Shown here: positions 49,760 through 58,401 of the stretch, piece after piece
How positions within the stretch are numbered: position 1 is the first letter of the stretch
Layout of the letters: every line of letters begins with the position of its first letter
Source of the DNA: Microcystis aeruginosa Ma_MB_S_20031200_S102
GTDB lineage: Bacteria; Cyanobacteriota; Cyanobacteriia; Cyanobacteriales; Microcystaceae
Length of the DNA stretch: 64,000 bases
Reading direction: 5' to 3'
Assembly: GCA_007095845.1 (NCBI GenBank)
Contig: SFBI01000082.1
Span: forward strand, 16,601-80,600
Made by a program: the position numbers and the translations under genes
Notes under the pieces: generated by a model
Databases searched by the model: none
Seen by the model: the letters and a program-made list of their open reading frames with translations, nothing else
Told to the model about the DNA's origin: nothing

Positions 49760-51214
49760 ATGAATCTAGTGCTTTTAAACAATCGCTACCAAATTGTTAG
49801 TATCCTTGCTAGGGGGGGATTTGGGGAAACTTATATCGCTATCGATACGAATATGCCTTCTCAACGGCGCTGTGTGATTAAAAAATTGCAGCCAGCTGTT
49901 CAAAGTGAGGGGATGCCAGAATGGTTAAAAGAACGTTTTCAGAAAGAAGCAAGCGTTTTAGAGGAATTGGGGGAACAAAATCGCCAAATACCCCGTTTAT
50001 ACGGTTATTTTGCCCAAGATAATCATTTCTATCTGGTGCAGGAGTGGATTGAAGGGGAGACGCTAACCCAAAAACAGCAACGACAGGGAAATTTATCTTC
50101 CTCAGCAGTGCAGAAGATATTGGAGAATTTACTGCCTGTTATTGATTTTATTCACAGTCGCCGCATTATTCACCGGGATGTGAAACCCGATAATATTATC
50201 TTAAGAAATAGTGATAATTTGCCCGTTTTAATCGATTTTGGGGTAATGAAAGAGGCAGTCGCCACCTTACTCGATCCTACGGGAAAAAGTGCCTATTCGA
50301 TCGCCCTTGGCACCCCCGGTTATATGGCTTCGGAACAGGCTGCCGGGAGACCAGTCTTTTCTAGTGACCTTTATAGCCTAGGCTTAACGGCGATTTTTTT
50401 ATTAACGGGAAAAACTCCCCAATATCTAGAAACTGACTCGCGCACGGGGGAAATTCTCTGGCGACAGGAGGCAGAAAATGTTAATCCTAATTTAGCTATG
50501 GTAATCGATCGAGCGATCCGTTTTCATCCCCGCGATCGGTTTGCCACTGCTAGGGAAATGTTGGCAGCTTTGGCAGAAATATCCCCGGATTTGTCCACCC
50601 AACCGACTATCGCGGTTTCCCCCCATAGTCCCCGATTAAAGTCCTCTACACCCCCAAAACCAACCGTCTCCCCCACTATGGTTATTCAAACCAATTCTGG
50701 AAAAAAAAAGAATCCTTGGCCGTGGATTTTGCTGATTTTTGCGGTGACAATTGGGGCTTTTGCCCTAGGATATCGGGGATTTATGGCTCTTTTACCCAAA
50801 AATGAGGAAATTAAACCATCACCAACCCTCGAACCTTCTCCTAGTCCTGAAATCATTCCTCCTCCCTCCCAAGATTTTCCCCCTATCCGACGACCTTCCC
50901 CCCGACGGACTCCCATTTATTCCCCGACTCCGACTCCATCCCCGACTCCTACCCCAGAGGTGATTCCTACTCCAGAAGCGACTCCAGAATTAACTCCTAG
51001 TCCTACCCCAGAAGAAGTAATTCCTATTCCTGTTCCCCTTCCTGAAACAGATCCAAGTCCTCAAGTTTCTCCCCTTCCTTCCCCTTCCCCCTCTCCTTCT
51101 CCTTCCCCTGTTCCAGAGGTGATTAATCCCCCGGTTAATGAGGATAAAATTGAACCGATCGCTCCTCCAGTTTTATCACCTTCTCCTCTTCCCACGGTGG
51201 AAAATAGTAATTAA
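49760..51214 (+). CDS. Ser/Thr protein kinase with Pro-rich outer tail
   Basis: 484 residues. The kinase domain (~8-275) has the Gly-rich loop LARGGFGETYIAID, the lysine in CVIKKLQPA, catalytic HRDVKPDN at ~139, the DFG motif in LIDFGVMKE and GTPGYMASEQAAGRPVFSSD, a PknB-type pattern found widely in cyanobacteria. A transmembrane helix follows (~321-345, PWPWILLIFAVTIGAFALGY) and then ~140 residues of Pro/Ser/Thr-rich repeats (PTPTPSPTPTPEVIPTPE-like), which should lie outside. No known sensory fold in the tail, so a wall-sensing role is only a guess. The next gene codes for a membrane protein of unknown function, 135 bases on. Confidence 0.87.
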   Translation: MNLVLLNNRYQIVSILARGGFGETYIAIDTNMPSQRRCVIKKLQPAVQSEGMPEWLKERFQKEASVLEELGEQNRQIPRLYGYFAQDNHFYLVQEWIEGETLTQKQQRQGNLSSSAVQKILENLLPVIDFIHSRRIIHRDVKPDNIILRNSDNLPVLIDFGVMKEAVATLLDPTGKSAYSIALGTPGYMASEQAAGRPVFSSDLYSLGLTAIFLLTGKTPQYLETDSRTGEILWRQEAENVNPNLAMVIDRAIRFHPRDRFATAREMLAALAEISPDLSTQPTIAVSPHSPRLKSSTPPKPTVSPTMVIQTNSGKKKNPWPWILLIFAVTIGAFALGYRGFMALLPKNEEIKPSPTLEPSPSPEIIPPPSQDFPPIRRPSPRRTPIYSPTPTPSPTPTPEVIPTPEATPELTPSPTPEEVIPIPVPLPETDPSPQVSPLPSPSPSPSPSPVPEVINPPVNEDKIEPIAPPVLSPSPLPTVENSN

Positions 51215-51349
51215 GAGACTGCTTGCAAAAGTCTGGCAAGGGGAAGATGATAATTTTCTCTTAAACTTTTCCCCTTTTACCTATAATTGAATTAGTTGCC
51301 AGAAGGCATACTTTCATTCTATTAGTTAATCTAAAAAGTCCCCAAAAAT

Positions 51350-52351
51350 ATGATAACTTCCACTTCAGTAAAAAACAACGACGATGTTAACACCTTAAAT
51401 GCGGATATTAGGGAAGTTTTATTAGAGGCTTTGCCGATAATTTCTCCTGAATTACAACTAGAAATTGCTAACTTAGTTCAACAAATTCATCATCTGAATT
51501 ATTTGATTTATAAAAAAAGTAATAGCTGGAAAATTGGTTGGTTTGTTTTTAATAATGATCCAACTAAATTTATTTTGTTATTAGAGGAAATTAAATATAT
51601 ATTGCTCATGGCAAAAACCAACAAAGTCGGAGTTGATGCTATTCGAGAATTCAGAATTAATCTAGAAAGAGAAATTAATAATAGTCGCTATTTTTTATGG
51701 GGACATATTTTAAATGGGTTTACCTGTATTTATTCTGTAAGATCAGTCCCATTCAAAATATTTTTAGGTTTATCTTTTACAACTTTTTTATCTATTGTTG
51801 CTCTCAAGTTTTCTGTTCAAGAAATTTACAGATTTGATGACAATTTACACCAGAAGTATGCTCAAGAGGAGACTCTTATTTCAAAACCATTACCTAGAGC
51901 AAACTCCCCAGTACCGATTCCTTCTAGTAGTCATTCAGAACATTTAAAATCATCGAGTGATACGATAAATCCTAATCGGAATATAATTTATGCTTTAGTT
52001 TATTCGGCAACAGCAGGAGTGTTGGGAAGTGTTGCGAGTATTTTACTCAGAATTATCGACTTTACAGACCAAAAATATGACGATCCCCTCGTCCCTCTTT
52101 TTATTGGTTTGTTTAGACCCTTAATTGGTCTAATTTTCGGTATTTTTGTTTTTAGTTTAATCAGCTCAGGTACGTTGATTAAAATTGATTTTATGATTCC
52201 CCAGGATCAAAATTCTTCTAGTTTAATAACAAACCAAGCTCGTCAGAATTTATTTATCTTTTCCTGTGCTTTTTTAGTGGGATTTAGTGAAAGATTTGCC
52301 TCAGATTTAGTTAAAAAAACTGAATCTGGATTAATTGAAAAAGAAAAATAA
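51350..52351 (+). CDS. Hypothetical membrane protein beside the kinase
   Basis: 333 residues. An N-terminal helical part (~15-110, ADIREVLLEALPIISPELQL and NLVQQIHHLNYLIYKKSNSW) is followed by hydrophobic segments at ~140-160 (FKIFLGLSFTTFLSIVAL), ~210-230 (IIYALVYSATAGVLGSVASI), ~245-272 (LFIGLFRPLIGLIFGIFVFS) and ~298-315 (LFIFSCAFLVGFSERFAS). A Ser/Pro-rich loop lies at ~180-205. I do not recognise the family; the last two helices recall general membrane sensors of cyanobacteria. It starts 135 bases after the kinase and could belong with it. A/T-rich composition is typical for the genome. Confidence 0.65.
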   Translation: MITSTSVKNNDDVNTLNADIREVLLEALPIISPELQLEIANLVQQIHHLNYLIYKKSNSWKIGWFVFNNDPTKFILLLEEIKYILLMAKTNKVGVDAIREFRINLEREINNSRYFLWGHILNGFTCIYSVRSVPFKIFLGLSFTTFLSIVALKFSVQEIYRFDDNLHQKYAQEETLISKPLPRANSPVPIPSSSHSEHLKSSSDTINPNRNIIYALVYSATAGVLGSVASILLRIIDFTDQKYDDPLVPLFIGLFRPLIGLIFGIFVFSLISSGTLIKIDFMIPQDQNSSSLITNQARQNLFIFSCAFLVGFSERFASDLVKKTESGLIEKEK

Positions 52352-52464
52352 TGTTATTGGCTAAATTATACGGACTTTTGCGGATTCAAGACATACAATA
52401 ACAGCAGTGGTCAAAATAATTGCGGAGATCAAGAAAAGTGGGAAAGCCTCCTATCTGGAGTTTA

Positions 52465-52515
52465 TACCAAATCCGGTTATTAAAGACTGATTATTTATTC
52501 CTCCTTTTGCCTCAG
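52465..52515. mobile_element. MITE-like repeat, family A, left-end fragment
   Basis: TACCAAATCCGGTTATTAAA, then GACTGATTATTTATTCCTCC matches the left half of family A; no right end follows. It lies in a 411-bp gap (52352-52762), the rest of which is A/T-rich with no feature I can support. Confidence 0.6.
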
Positions 52516-52762
52516 CCGAACGGGTTTGGGGTTTTACAGATTTTCAGGTGGTCAATTACCTAATTTTCAGGGAAAAAATGCCTAAATCTTCCCCCCGCTC
52601 ACTCCCAGTACTGGCACTTTTTGATTTTAAAAAAGCCTAAAAATATTATCCAACAAAGTTTTTAGATTTTTTCAGCCAACTCTAGTTAAGAGTTTACAAG
52701 CTTTTAATTATATTAGGTCGAGGTCTATTTTAGTTCTGGTTCGGATTGGGGCGTTGTATCAT

Positions 52763-53328
52763 TTACACAACATTTTTGATACCTTGGATAAAAGTTTGAA
52801 AACTACGGGATTTATTTTCAGTTAGGGAAAGATGGGGGGCAATCTGTTTAGAGTGGGTTCCTGCATAATACTCTTTCACTAGCTTTTTTAATTCTTGTTT
52901 GGCCGAGTTAAGCAAGTCCGGTTCTCTGTATTTACTTTTATTTTGTTTTTGGCTGAGACTATTTAAATTATACGCCTTGGCCACCGCTGCTAAATCTCCC
53001 AGAAACCAAGATTCTAATTCATGGCAAATAATCCGAATTAAGACTTGAGCATCACTGGCATTTTGACAAATTTTCCCTAGTTCCTTTTTGAGTTCTTGAC
53101 AATCGTGGGAGTCCTGATCATGGACAATAATAAATTTGGTATTGGGACTAGATTTATTGAAAGCTTTGAGTTTTATAGGAATAGATTTGGCTAGGTCTTG
53201 TTGTCTTGTTTACCTTGATGACTGATACATATATAGCTTATTTCTGGGGGAATAAGTTTAGGCAAAAGTTCTTCTAACACATTTTTTATAGATGACTCTT
53301 CTAGCAAAAATACGATATCATAGTTCAT
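52763..53328 (-). pseudogene. DUF4276 family protein, frameshifted
   Basis: Read through one frameshift, it is ~185 residues: MNYDIVFLLEESSIKNVLEE, ISYICISHQGKQD, then (new frame) LAKSIPIKLKAFNKS, FIIVHDQDSHDCQELKKELG, LIRIICHELESWFLGDLAAV and a helical tail. IVFLLEE and VHDQDS are acidic clusters of the TOPRIM-like kind seen in DUF4276, usually encoded next to an AAA ATPase. The break is an exact 8-bp tandem duplication, GTCTTGTTGTCTTGTT, at 53195-53210; removing one copy restores the frame. The start overlaps the stop of the ATPase gene by one base (TAATG), so the pair was coupled. Both genes are broken, so the system is likely inactive unless the errors are in the sequence. Confidence 0.75.
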
Positions 53329-54511
53329 TAGGGTTCTACTCCTTTAAACCAACCTTGATTCCAAAGATAGCCGGGTAAATCGCCTTCCGCTACTAAGTCT
53401 TTGAGGATTTCGCTATCGGCAGCCCTATGGATTTGGGTAATACCTTGGGATTTAATTAGCCAGAAAATACTAGCTAGTGGAACCGCATTGATAAAATCGG
53501 GGGAGTGGCTAGAAACAAATACCTGACCCCCCGGTCGCTATAGTGGGCGAATTCTTCGGCTAGTTCTTTTAATAAAGTAGGATAAAGTTGGTTTTCCGGT
53601 TCTTCGACACAGAGTAGGGGATGAGGATTGGGATCGAATAGTAATATTAAATAAGCGAACATTTTCATAGTACCGTCAGAAACATAGCGATCAATAAAAG
53701 GATCTTTAAAGGCCTGATCTTGAAAACGTAAAATCAAGCGACCGTCTTCGGTTTCTTTGGCTTCCACAGAGGAAATACCCGGAACTCGTTGTTTCATTTT
53801 TTCGAGAATTTGCTGAAAAATTTCGGGATATTGTTGATAAATATATTGAGCAACTGTAGCTATATTGTCGCCGGTGGTGGATAAGTGTTCAGCATAAGAT
53901 ATTTCTTTACTTCCTCTAGCTTCGCTAATATGAAAGTCAGAAACGTGCCAATTTTCAATCAGAGAACGAAAGGCTGTGGCGGCTTTAAAACGTTGAAATT
54001 GTCCTAATCCTTTGATTGCTAGTATATCGTTAGATTCTAGCTGTTGTTCTTCTCGATCGAGTTCTTTATCTGGTTTACTAAAATCTTCTTCGTTGGTGAT
54101 AGCATATCCTTGACCAAGTTGAAAATCTAAAAAATGAAAAGGTTTACCGTGTTCACCCCGTTTATAGCGAAGTATTTCGCGTTTGATAACGGGGCGATTA
54201 TTGTTTTGTCCAATTATGATTTGATAAGTAACCAGACGTTCTGTATCTAAGATTTTCATGGGAAATTGCAGCTCGATTTCAATATTTTCCTGTTCTTGAC
54301 CTCTAGTGATAATTTCTCTATAACCGCCGCGAATTTGTAAAGCTTGGCGAATGTTGTTTTTGAGGGCATCTCGCAGAAACCCAAAAATATCAAATAGAGT
54401 AGATTTTCCCGTGCCGTTAGCTCCAATAATCACACAAAAAGGGGGAATATCTCTTATGTGTATATTTTTAAACATACGATAGTTTTTTATTTTAATAGAA
54501 ACAATTTTCAT
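53328..54511 (-). pseudogene. AAA (ABC-type) ATPase, frameshifted near the C-terminus
   Basis: MKIVSIKIKNYRMFKNIHIR, Walker A IIGANGTGKSTLF (~29-40) and Walker B HPLLCVEEPENQLYP mark an AAA_21/OLD-like ATPase of about 390 residues. Near residue 335 the frame is lost in a run of six C on the plus strand (53527-53532); one more base would restore GGQVFVSSHSPDFINAVPLA, the H-loop end of the domain, and continue to GYLWNQGWFKGVEP and a stop at 53330. As called, the ORF ends early at 53474 with a false tail (FLATPPILSMRFH). It is the first gene of a pair with DUF4276, a layout shared by many two-gene defence candidates. Confidence 0.8.
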
Positions 54512-54731
54512 GATATAATCGAGTCGTTATAGTTTTTTTGATTATACGATTGATCAGGTGAAGATTAATCAATTAGTTAAAAGGCTCTTCTAGGTTCTGT
54601 GTGACAAGTTTAACTTAACATAGGATCGATCGATCTTTGTGTCCTTTGTGTCTTTGTGGTTCGTTCCACCCCCTCGCTAGGAGGAATGTATCTTAGAATA
54701 CATTTTACCCACCAAACCTGGGAGATCCGTT

Positions 54732-54758
54732 AAAAAAGCCAGAGATTAGGCTCTCTGG
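54732..54758 (-). terminator. Hairpin with T-tail, reading leftward
   Basis: Read on the minus strand: CCAGAGA, 6 bases, TCTCTGG, then CTTTTTTA, an intrinsic-terminator form. The nearest minus-strand gene that could end here is aroB, 1.25 kb to the right, which would mean long antisense transcription across the geranylgeranyl-reductase gene; or a small RNA starts just to the right of it. The remainder of the 388-bp gap (54512-54899) shows nothing I can support. Confidence 0.45.
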
Positions 54759-54899
54759 GAAATTGGAGGATAAATCAGCTAGAAACTAGAGAGGCAAGCT
54801 CAACCGACTGAGGAAGGGACAAGAAACCAGACTCAACACAAGTTGCCCAAAATAGCGTAAATTGTCTATAAATTTGTTCAACGACTTAAATTAATACAA

Positions 54900-56036
54900 A
54901 TGTTCGACTGTATTATCATCGGTGCGGGACCAGCAGGAGCGACGGCGGGTTATCATCTAGCTAAAAAGGGACGATCGATCCTAATTCTCGATAAAGTTAA
55001 ATTACCCCGTTATAAACCCTGTGGTGGGGGGGTATCCCCGGCAATTAAGCAGTGGTTTGATTTTGACTTTACTCCCGTGATCGAGAATACCGTCACGCAA
55101 GTACAGTTTACTTGGAAACAGGGGGATACCGTCACCACTAAGTTAAATATGCTAGAACCGATGTGGATGGTACAAAGGGATCGTTTCGATGATTTTTTAG
55201 GTCAACAGGCGATCGCAGTCGGGGCAACTATCCAAGATAACAGCGAAGTTACCCAGATCAAATTCGTTCAGGATCACTGGCAAGTTACCACATCCCAAGG
55301 AACATTTTCAGGCAAATATCTGATTGCTGCCGATGGTGTTAGGGGCAATACCAGTCGCTGGTTGGGATTACCGGCGAAAAACGAAGCGATCGGTGCTACT
55401 CTCGAAATTACTAACGCAGGGGCTACTATTCCACCCCAAAAAGCTTTTTTTGATTTTGGTTCCCTAAAAAATGGCTATATCTGGGCTTTTCCCAAGTCTA
55501 ATGGTTACACAATTAGTGGTGCTTGTTTTAAGGGCAGCATCAAATCCGAGGATCTGAAAAAACAACTGTTAAATTATGCCCGTCAAAAGGGCTGGAATTT
55601 AGAGGATTATCGCTATGGTGAGTATGCTTTAGCCCTTTGGAACGGAAATCAACCGCTACACGCCCAAAATGCCCTAATTACAGGGGAAGCGGCGGGTATT
55701 CTCGATCCTCTTATCGGTGAGGGTATCCGTCCGGCAATTTTGACGGGAGTTAAGGCAGCCTCGGCGATCGATCGAGCTTTAGCTGGAGATAATCAGGCTT
55801 TAGCAGGCTATAGTCGGATAATTCGGGAAGAATGGGGGGAAGATATGGTTTTAGCGGCTAAATTAGCTGGTGTATTCTATCAATTTACCCAAATTGCCTA
55901 CAATGTCGCCGTTAAAAGGCCGATCGCCGGTCAACTGATGGGACGTATTCTTGTGGGAGATTTAAAATACCGGGATGTTACGGAACAAGCGATGCGACAA
56001 TTGAAAAAGCTTTTACTGCCCGGATTCGGTTGGTGA
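54900..56036 (+). CDS. Geranylgeranyl reductase-family FAD oxidoreductase
   Basis: 378 residues: [20 protein letters not shown] (FAD-binding GxGxxG at ~7-15), [14 protein letters not shown] (the family's PCGG), [20 protein letters not shown] and [20 protein letters not shown] (GD/GEAAG flavin-site motif). The superfamily reduces the geranylgeranyl chains of chlorophyll, tocopherol or archaeal lipids; however, it is not the canonical ChlP of ~405 residues, whose N-terminus is different, so I give no symbol. It may act on another isoprenoid. Its last 24 bases overlap the end of aroB, which lies on the opposite strand. Confidence 0.8.
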   Translation: MFDCIIIGAGPAGATAGYHLAKKGRSILILDKVKLPRYKPCGGGVSPAIKQWFDFDFTPVIENTVTQVQFTWKQGDTVTTKLNMLEPMWMVQRDRFDDFLGQQAIAVGATIQDNSEVTQIKFVQDHWQVTTSQGTFSGKYLIAADGVRGNTSRWLGLPAKNEAIGATLEITNAGATIPPQKAFFDFGSLKNGYIWAFPKSNGYTISGACFKGSIKSEDLKKQLLNYARQKGWNLEDYRYGEYALALWNGNQPLHAQNALITGEAAGILDPLIGEGIRPAILTGVKAASAIDRALAGDNQALAGYSRIIREEWGEDMVLAAKLAGVFYQFTQIAYNVAVKRPIAGQLMGRILVGDLKYRDVTEQAMRQLKKLLLPGFGW

Positions 56037-57113
56037 TAACACCTCGCGCACCAGGGTGGGGGTGACTCGATCGCTAATGGTGACTTGGCCGATTGCCGTT
56101 GGTAAAATAAATCTCACCTTGCCATCTTTAACCTTTTTATCGGCAGTAAGAGCATTAACCATCTCATCGGCATTTAAAGGCGGAATACGGCTTTCTAATG
56201 CGGCTTTTTCGATTAAATCGGTTTGACGTTGATTTTCCCCGGCAGTCCACATTCCCAGTTTAACAGCGATCGCACCCGCCGCCACCATCCCCATGGCCAC
56301 CGCTTCCCCGTGGTTAACGCTAGTATATCCCGTTAAACTTTCAATGCCGTGGGCGATCGTGTGACCATAGTTTAAGATCGCCCGCAAACCCGCTTCTTTT
56401 TCGTCTGTGCATACCACATCTGCTTTAGCTTGGCAAGACTTTGTAATAATTGTTTGCAATAGCTCGCCATCGATCTGAGAAAAACTAGCTAAATTATCCG
56501 AGTCTTCTAACTGTTGAAATAACTCAGCATCCCAAATTACACCATATTTAATCACTTCTGCCATTCCTGCCCGAAATTCTCGCACGGGTAGGCTTTTAAG
56601 CACGCTAGGATCGATCAGAACTAATTTCGGTTGATAAAACGCCCCGATCAGATTTTTGCCCTGGGGATGATTAACACCAGTTTTGCCCCCGATGGAAGCA
56701 TCTACCATCGCTAACAGGGTGGTGGGAACCTGGACAAAATTAATGCCCCGTAACCATGTGGCTGCCGCAAATCCCGTCATATCCCCGATCACACCACCAC
56801 CGAGGGCAACCATAGTCGAGGAACGTTCCAACCGGTGAGCGAGGGCGGTATCATAAACTTGGGCGATCGAATCGAGGGTTTTATAATTTTCGCCGGCGGG
56901 GATCAGATGTGTAAAAACGACAAATCCCGCTTTTTCTAGGGATTTAACGGCTATCTGTCCGTAATAGTCAAAAATTTCGGGATTAGAAACCAATAAAACC
57001 TTTTTACCTAAGTTTAACTGGCTCATTTCTGCACCGAGATTAGCTAAACTGCCCTTCTCGATCAGAATATTATAGGAGCGATCGGGTAAATTAACGGGAA
57101 TACAAATAGCCAT
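56013..57113 (-). CDS. aroB: 3-dehydroquinate synthase
   Basis: 366 residues. NAD-binding and catalytic landmarks: [20 protein letters not shown], the [20 protein letters not shown] glycine-rich loop, [40 protein letters not shown] and [11 protein letters not shown], with the zinc ligands E in AEVIKYG and the two H in GHTIAH and NHGEA. The enzyme turns DAHP into 3-dehydroquinate, step two of the shikimate pathway, in the cytoplasm. Length is as expected. The start ATG precedes a tandem-repeat zone, and no other aromatic biosynthesis gene is next to it, which is usual for cyanobacteria. The 3' end overlaps the convergent oxidoreductase by 24 bases. Confidence 0.96.
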   Translation of the reverse strand: MAICIPVNLPDRSYNILIEKGSLANLGAEMSQLNLGKKVLLVSNPEIFDYYGQIAVKSLEKAGFVVFTHLIPAGENYKTLDSIAQVYDTALAHRLERSSTMVALGGGVIGDMTGFAAATWLRGINFVQVPTTLLAMVDASIGGKTGVNHPQGKNLIGAFYQPKLVLIDPSVLKSLPVREFRAGMAEVIKYGVIWDAELFQQLEDSDNLASFSQIDGELLQTIITKSCQAKADVVCTDEKEAGLRAILNYGHTIAHGIESLTGYTSVNHGEAVAMGMVAAGAIAVKLGMWTAGENQRQTDLIEKAALESRIPPLNADEMVNALTADKKVKDGKVRFILPTAIGQVTISDRVTPTLVREVLSPTESGQ

Positions 57114-57129
57114 AGGGTGTGGTAATTAT

Positions 57130-57281
57130 AAATTATCAATTATGAATTATGAATTATGAAGTGGCGAGTGGGGGAGCTTTTTTTTAGTAAACAGTGAACA
57201 GTAAACAGTAATCAGTGAACTGAAAACTCACACCTGATAACTGATAACTGATAACTGATAACTGATAACTGATAACTGAGT
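57130..57281. repeat. GAATTAT and ACTGATAA tandem repeats upstream of aroB
   Basis: Two low-complexity arrays: GAATTAT units at ~57136-57160, then AACAGTAAACAGTAATCAGT and about six ACTGATA/GATAACT units to 57278. Same repeat types as at 43, 2871 and 44946. They separate aroB and the next gene without any ORF. Confidence 0.8.
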
Positions 57282-57284
57282 CGA

Positions 57285-57680
57285 TTATGGGCGCAGCTTA
57301 GTCAACTCTAAGAGCAGACGACAGGATAAAAAACAGATAAAGCTCTCTCCCAGAAAGAGACTTAATTGCCAAGCGTCAGCGAGCAAGTCTGTGGATAATT
57401 GTAGGGGAACTAGGCCGCGGACTAGGGCAAAAGCTGCCACTGTACCATCTTTGAGATGGGGATTATCATCGTTGCGGACGACATAACGATAGGTGACACC
57501 AAAGAGAAATCCGCTAATTATCGCCCCGGATATCTTGACAAAAGCGCCAATTAGTGTGAGCGATTCCCCTAAAAATAGTCGATCAACAGTTAAAAATAGC
57601 AGATAGGGAACCAGGAAAGCCAGCGCCGAGATACTCCCCACCTGTATGGATTCGATTCTTTCCTTGAGCGTAATTTGCAC
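57285..57680 (-). CDS. Conserved cyanobacterial membrane protein (131 residues)
   Basis: 131 residues with about four hydrophobic helices: SISALAFLVPYLLFLTVDRL, SLTLIGAFVKISGAIISGFL with FGVTYRYVVRNDDNPHLKDG (a conserved loop), TVAAFALVRGLVPLQLS and ESFICFLSCRLLLELTKL. The motif YRYVVRxDxNPHLKxG looks family-specific, and the protein appears in many cyanobacteria as uncharacterised. It runs in the same direction as aroB, with ~170 bp of tandem repeat between. Likely thylakoid or plasma membrane. No function is known. Confidence 0.7.
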   Translation of the reverse strand: MQITLKERIESIQVGSISALAFLVPYLLFLTVDRLFLGESLTLIGAFVKISGAIISGFLFGVTYRYVVRNDDNPHLKDGTVAAFALVRGLVPLQLSTDLLADAWQLSLFLGESFICFLSCRLLLELTKLRP

Positions 57681-57733
57681 GATCGCCTCTCTAAAACGGA
57701 GTCACTGATGAAGTATTATCGAAAATTTGGGTT

Positions 57734-58064
57734 GAAAACCTCGCCCTTTAGGGCGACTTTATGTTAGCATTAAATTGAGTCGTTGACTTTGGGAACGCAG
57801 GAAACAAGCGACACTCCGTAATCCCTAAATCTCTAACCATCACTGGTACAAAAGCTTTCATCCTAAGTCCACATGGTAAGAGCGAAAAACAATTAAATAC
57901 TGTGGGACACACAGAAATTTACGCTTGGGGAGTAGTCTTTAAGAGTGCTTACCTTGTAGGTGTAGTCGGACTAGACATGAAACTGTAAGACCAAAATTAG
58001 CTTTGCTAGTAGCGGCAAGATTCAGCCCAAGAATCTCCGCACTTTTAGGGCGGAGAGTGTCAAA
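57734..58064 (+). mobile_element. Decayed IS200/IS605-type element with TnpB remnants
   Basis: A left hairpin ACCTCGCCCTTTAGGGCGAC (57739-57758) and a right hairpin CTCCGC...GCGGAG at 58035-58055 followed by AGTGTCAAAAG resemble the ends of IS200/IS605 elements. Between them, broken frames encode LNTVGHTEIYAWG and VVGLDMKL, which fit the C-terminus of TnpB. There is no intact transposase. It fills the 429-bp gap before petN, ending 46 bases from its ATG. Confidence 0.6.
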
Positions 58065-58109
58065 AGTTGAGTAGTTATCTTGCAAGTATTTCGTTTAACA
58101 AAGGCAATT

Positions 58110-58199
58110 ATGGATATTTTGACACTTGGTTGGGTTAGCATTCTCGCCCTGTTCACTTGGTCGATCGCCATGGTGGTTTGGGGTCGTAACGGTTTCTAG
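58110..58199 (+). CDS. petN: Cytochrome b6f complex subunit PetN
   Basis: A 29-residue protein, [20 protein letters not shown] then MVVWGRNGF, identical in type to PetN (subunit VIII) of cyanobacteria and chloroplasts. It is one transmembrane helix in the b6f complex and is needed for complex stability. The gene is too short for usual gene callers. It starts 46 bases downstream of a decayed transposon, so its promoter may have been rebuilt or lie inside that element. A second small membrane gene follows 17 bases after its stop. Confidence 0.95.
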   Translation: MDILTLGWVSILALFTWSIAMVVWGRNGF

Positions 58200-58215
58200 G
58201 TAATCTATAGATACC

Positions 58216-58359
58216 ATGGAAACATCTCTGATTCTTAACACTCTCTTTCTTGTCGCCTTAATTCTCCTCGTTGTCGTCAGTGGTGGCATTCTCTACCTGA
58301 CGACTACAGAATGGCGCGATCGCCGTCGTCAAGATGGCGATAAAAAATTAGGAAAATAA
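58216..58359 (+). CDS. Small single-helix membrane protein downstream of petN
   Basis: 47 residues: METSLILNTLFLVALILLVV then VSGGILYLTTTEWRDRRRQD and GDKKLGK. One helix (~5-29) with a basic, polar tail; the form matches the small thylakoid subunits of the photosynthetic or NDH-1 complexes (NdhP/NdhQ-like size), but I cannot confirm identity. The ATG is 17 bases after the petN stop, so the two genes are probably one transcript. It is the type of gene that annotation misses. Confidence 0.7.
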   Translation: METSLILNTLFLVALILLVVVSGGILYLTTTEWRDRRRQDGDKKLGK

Positions 58360-58401
58360 TCCTGAACAGGTGTACTTAATTACGCCTGTTTTTCCTTTAC
58401 T

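Noticed and set aside
54900..56036. Calling this gene chlP
   Set aside because: The superfamily fits but the N-terminus and length (378) differ from canonical ChlP (~405 residues), so only the family is named.
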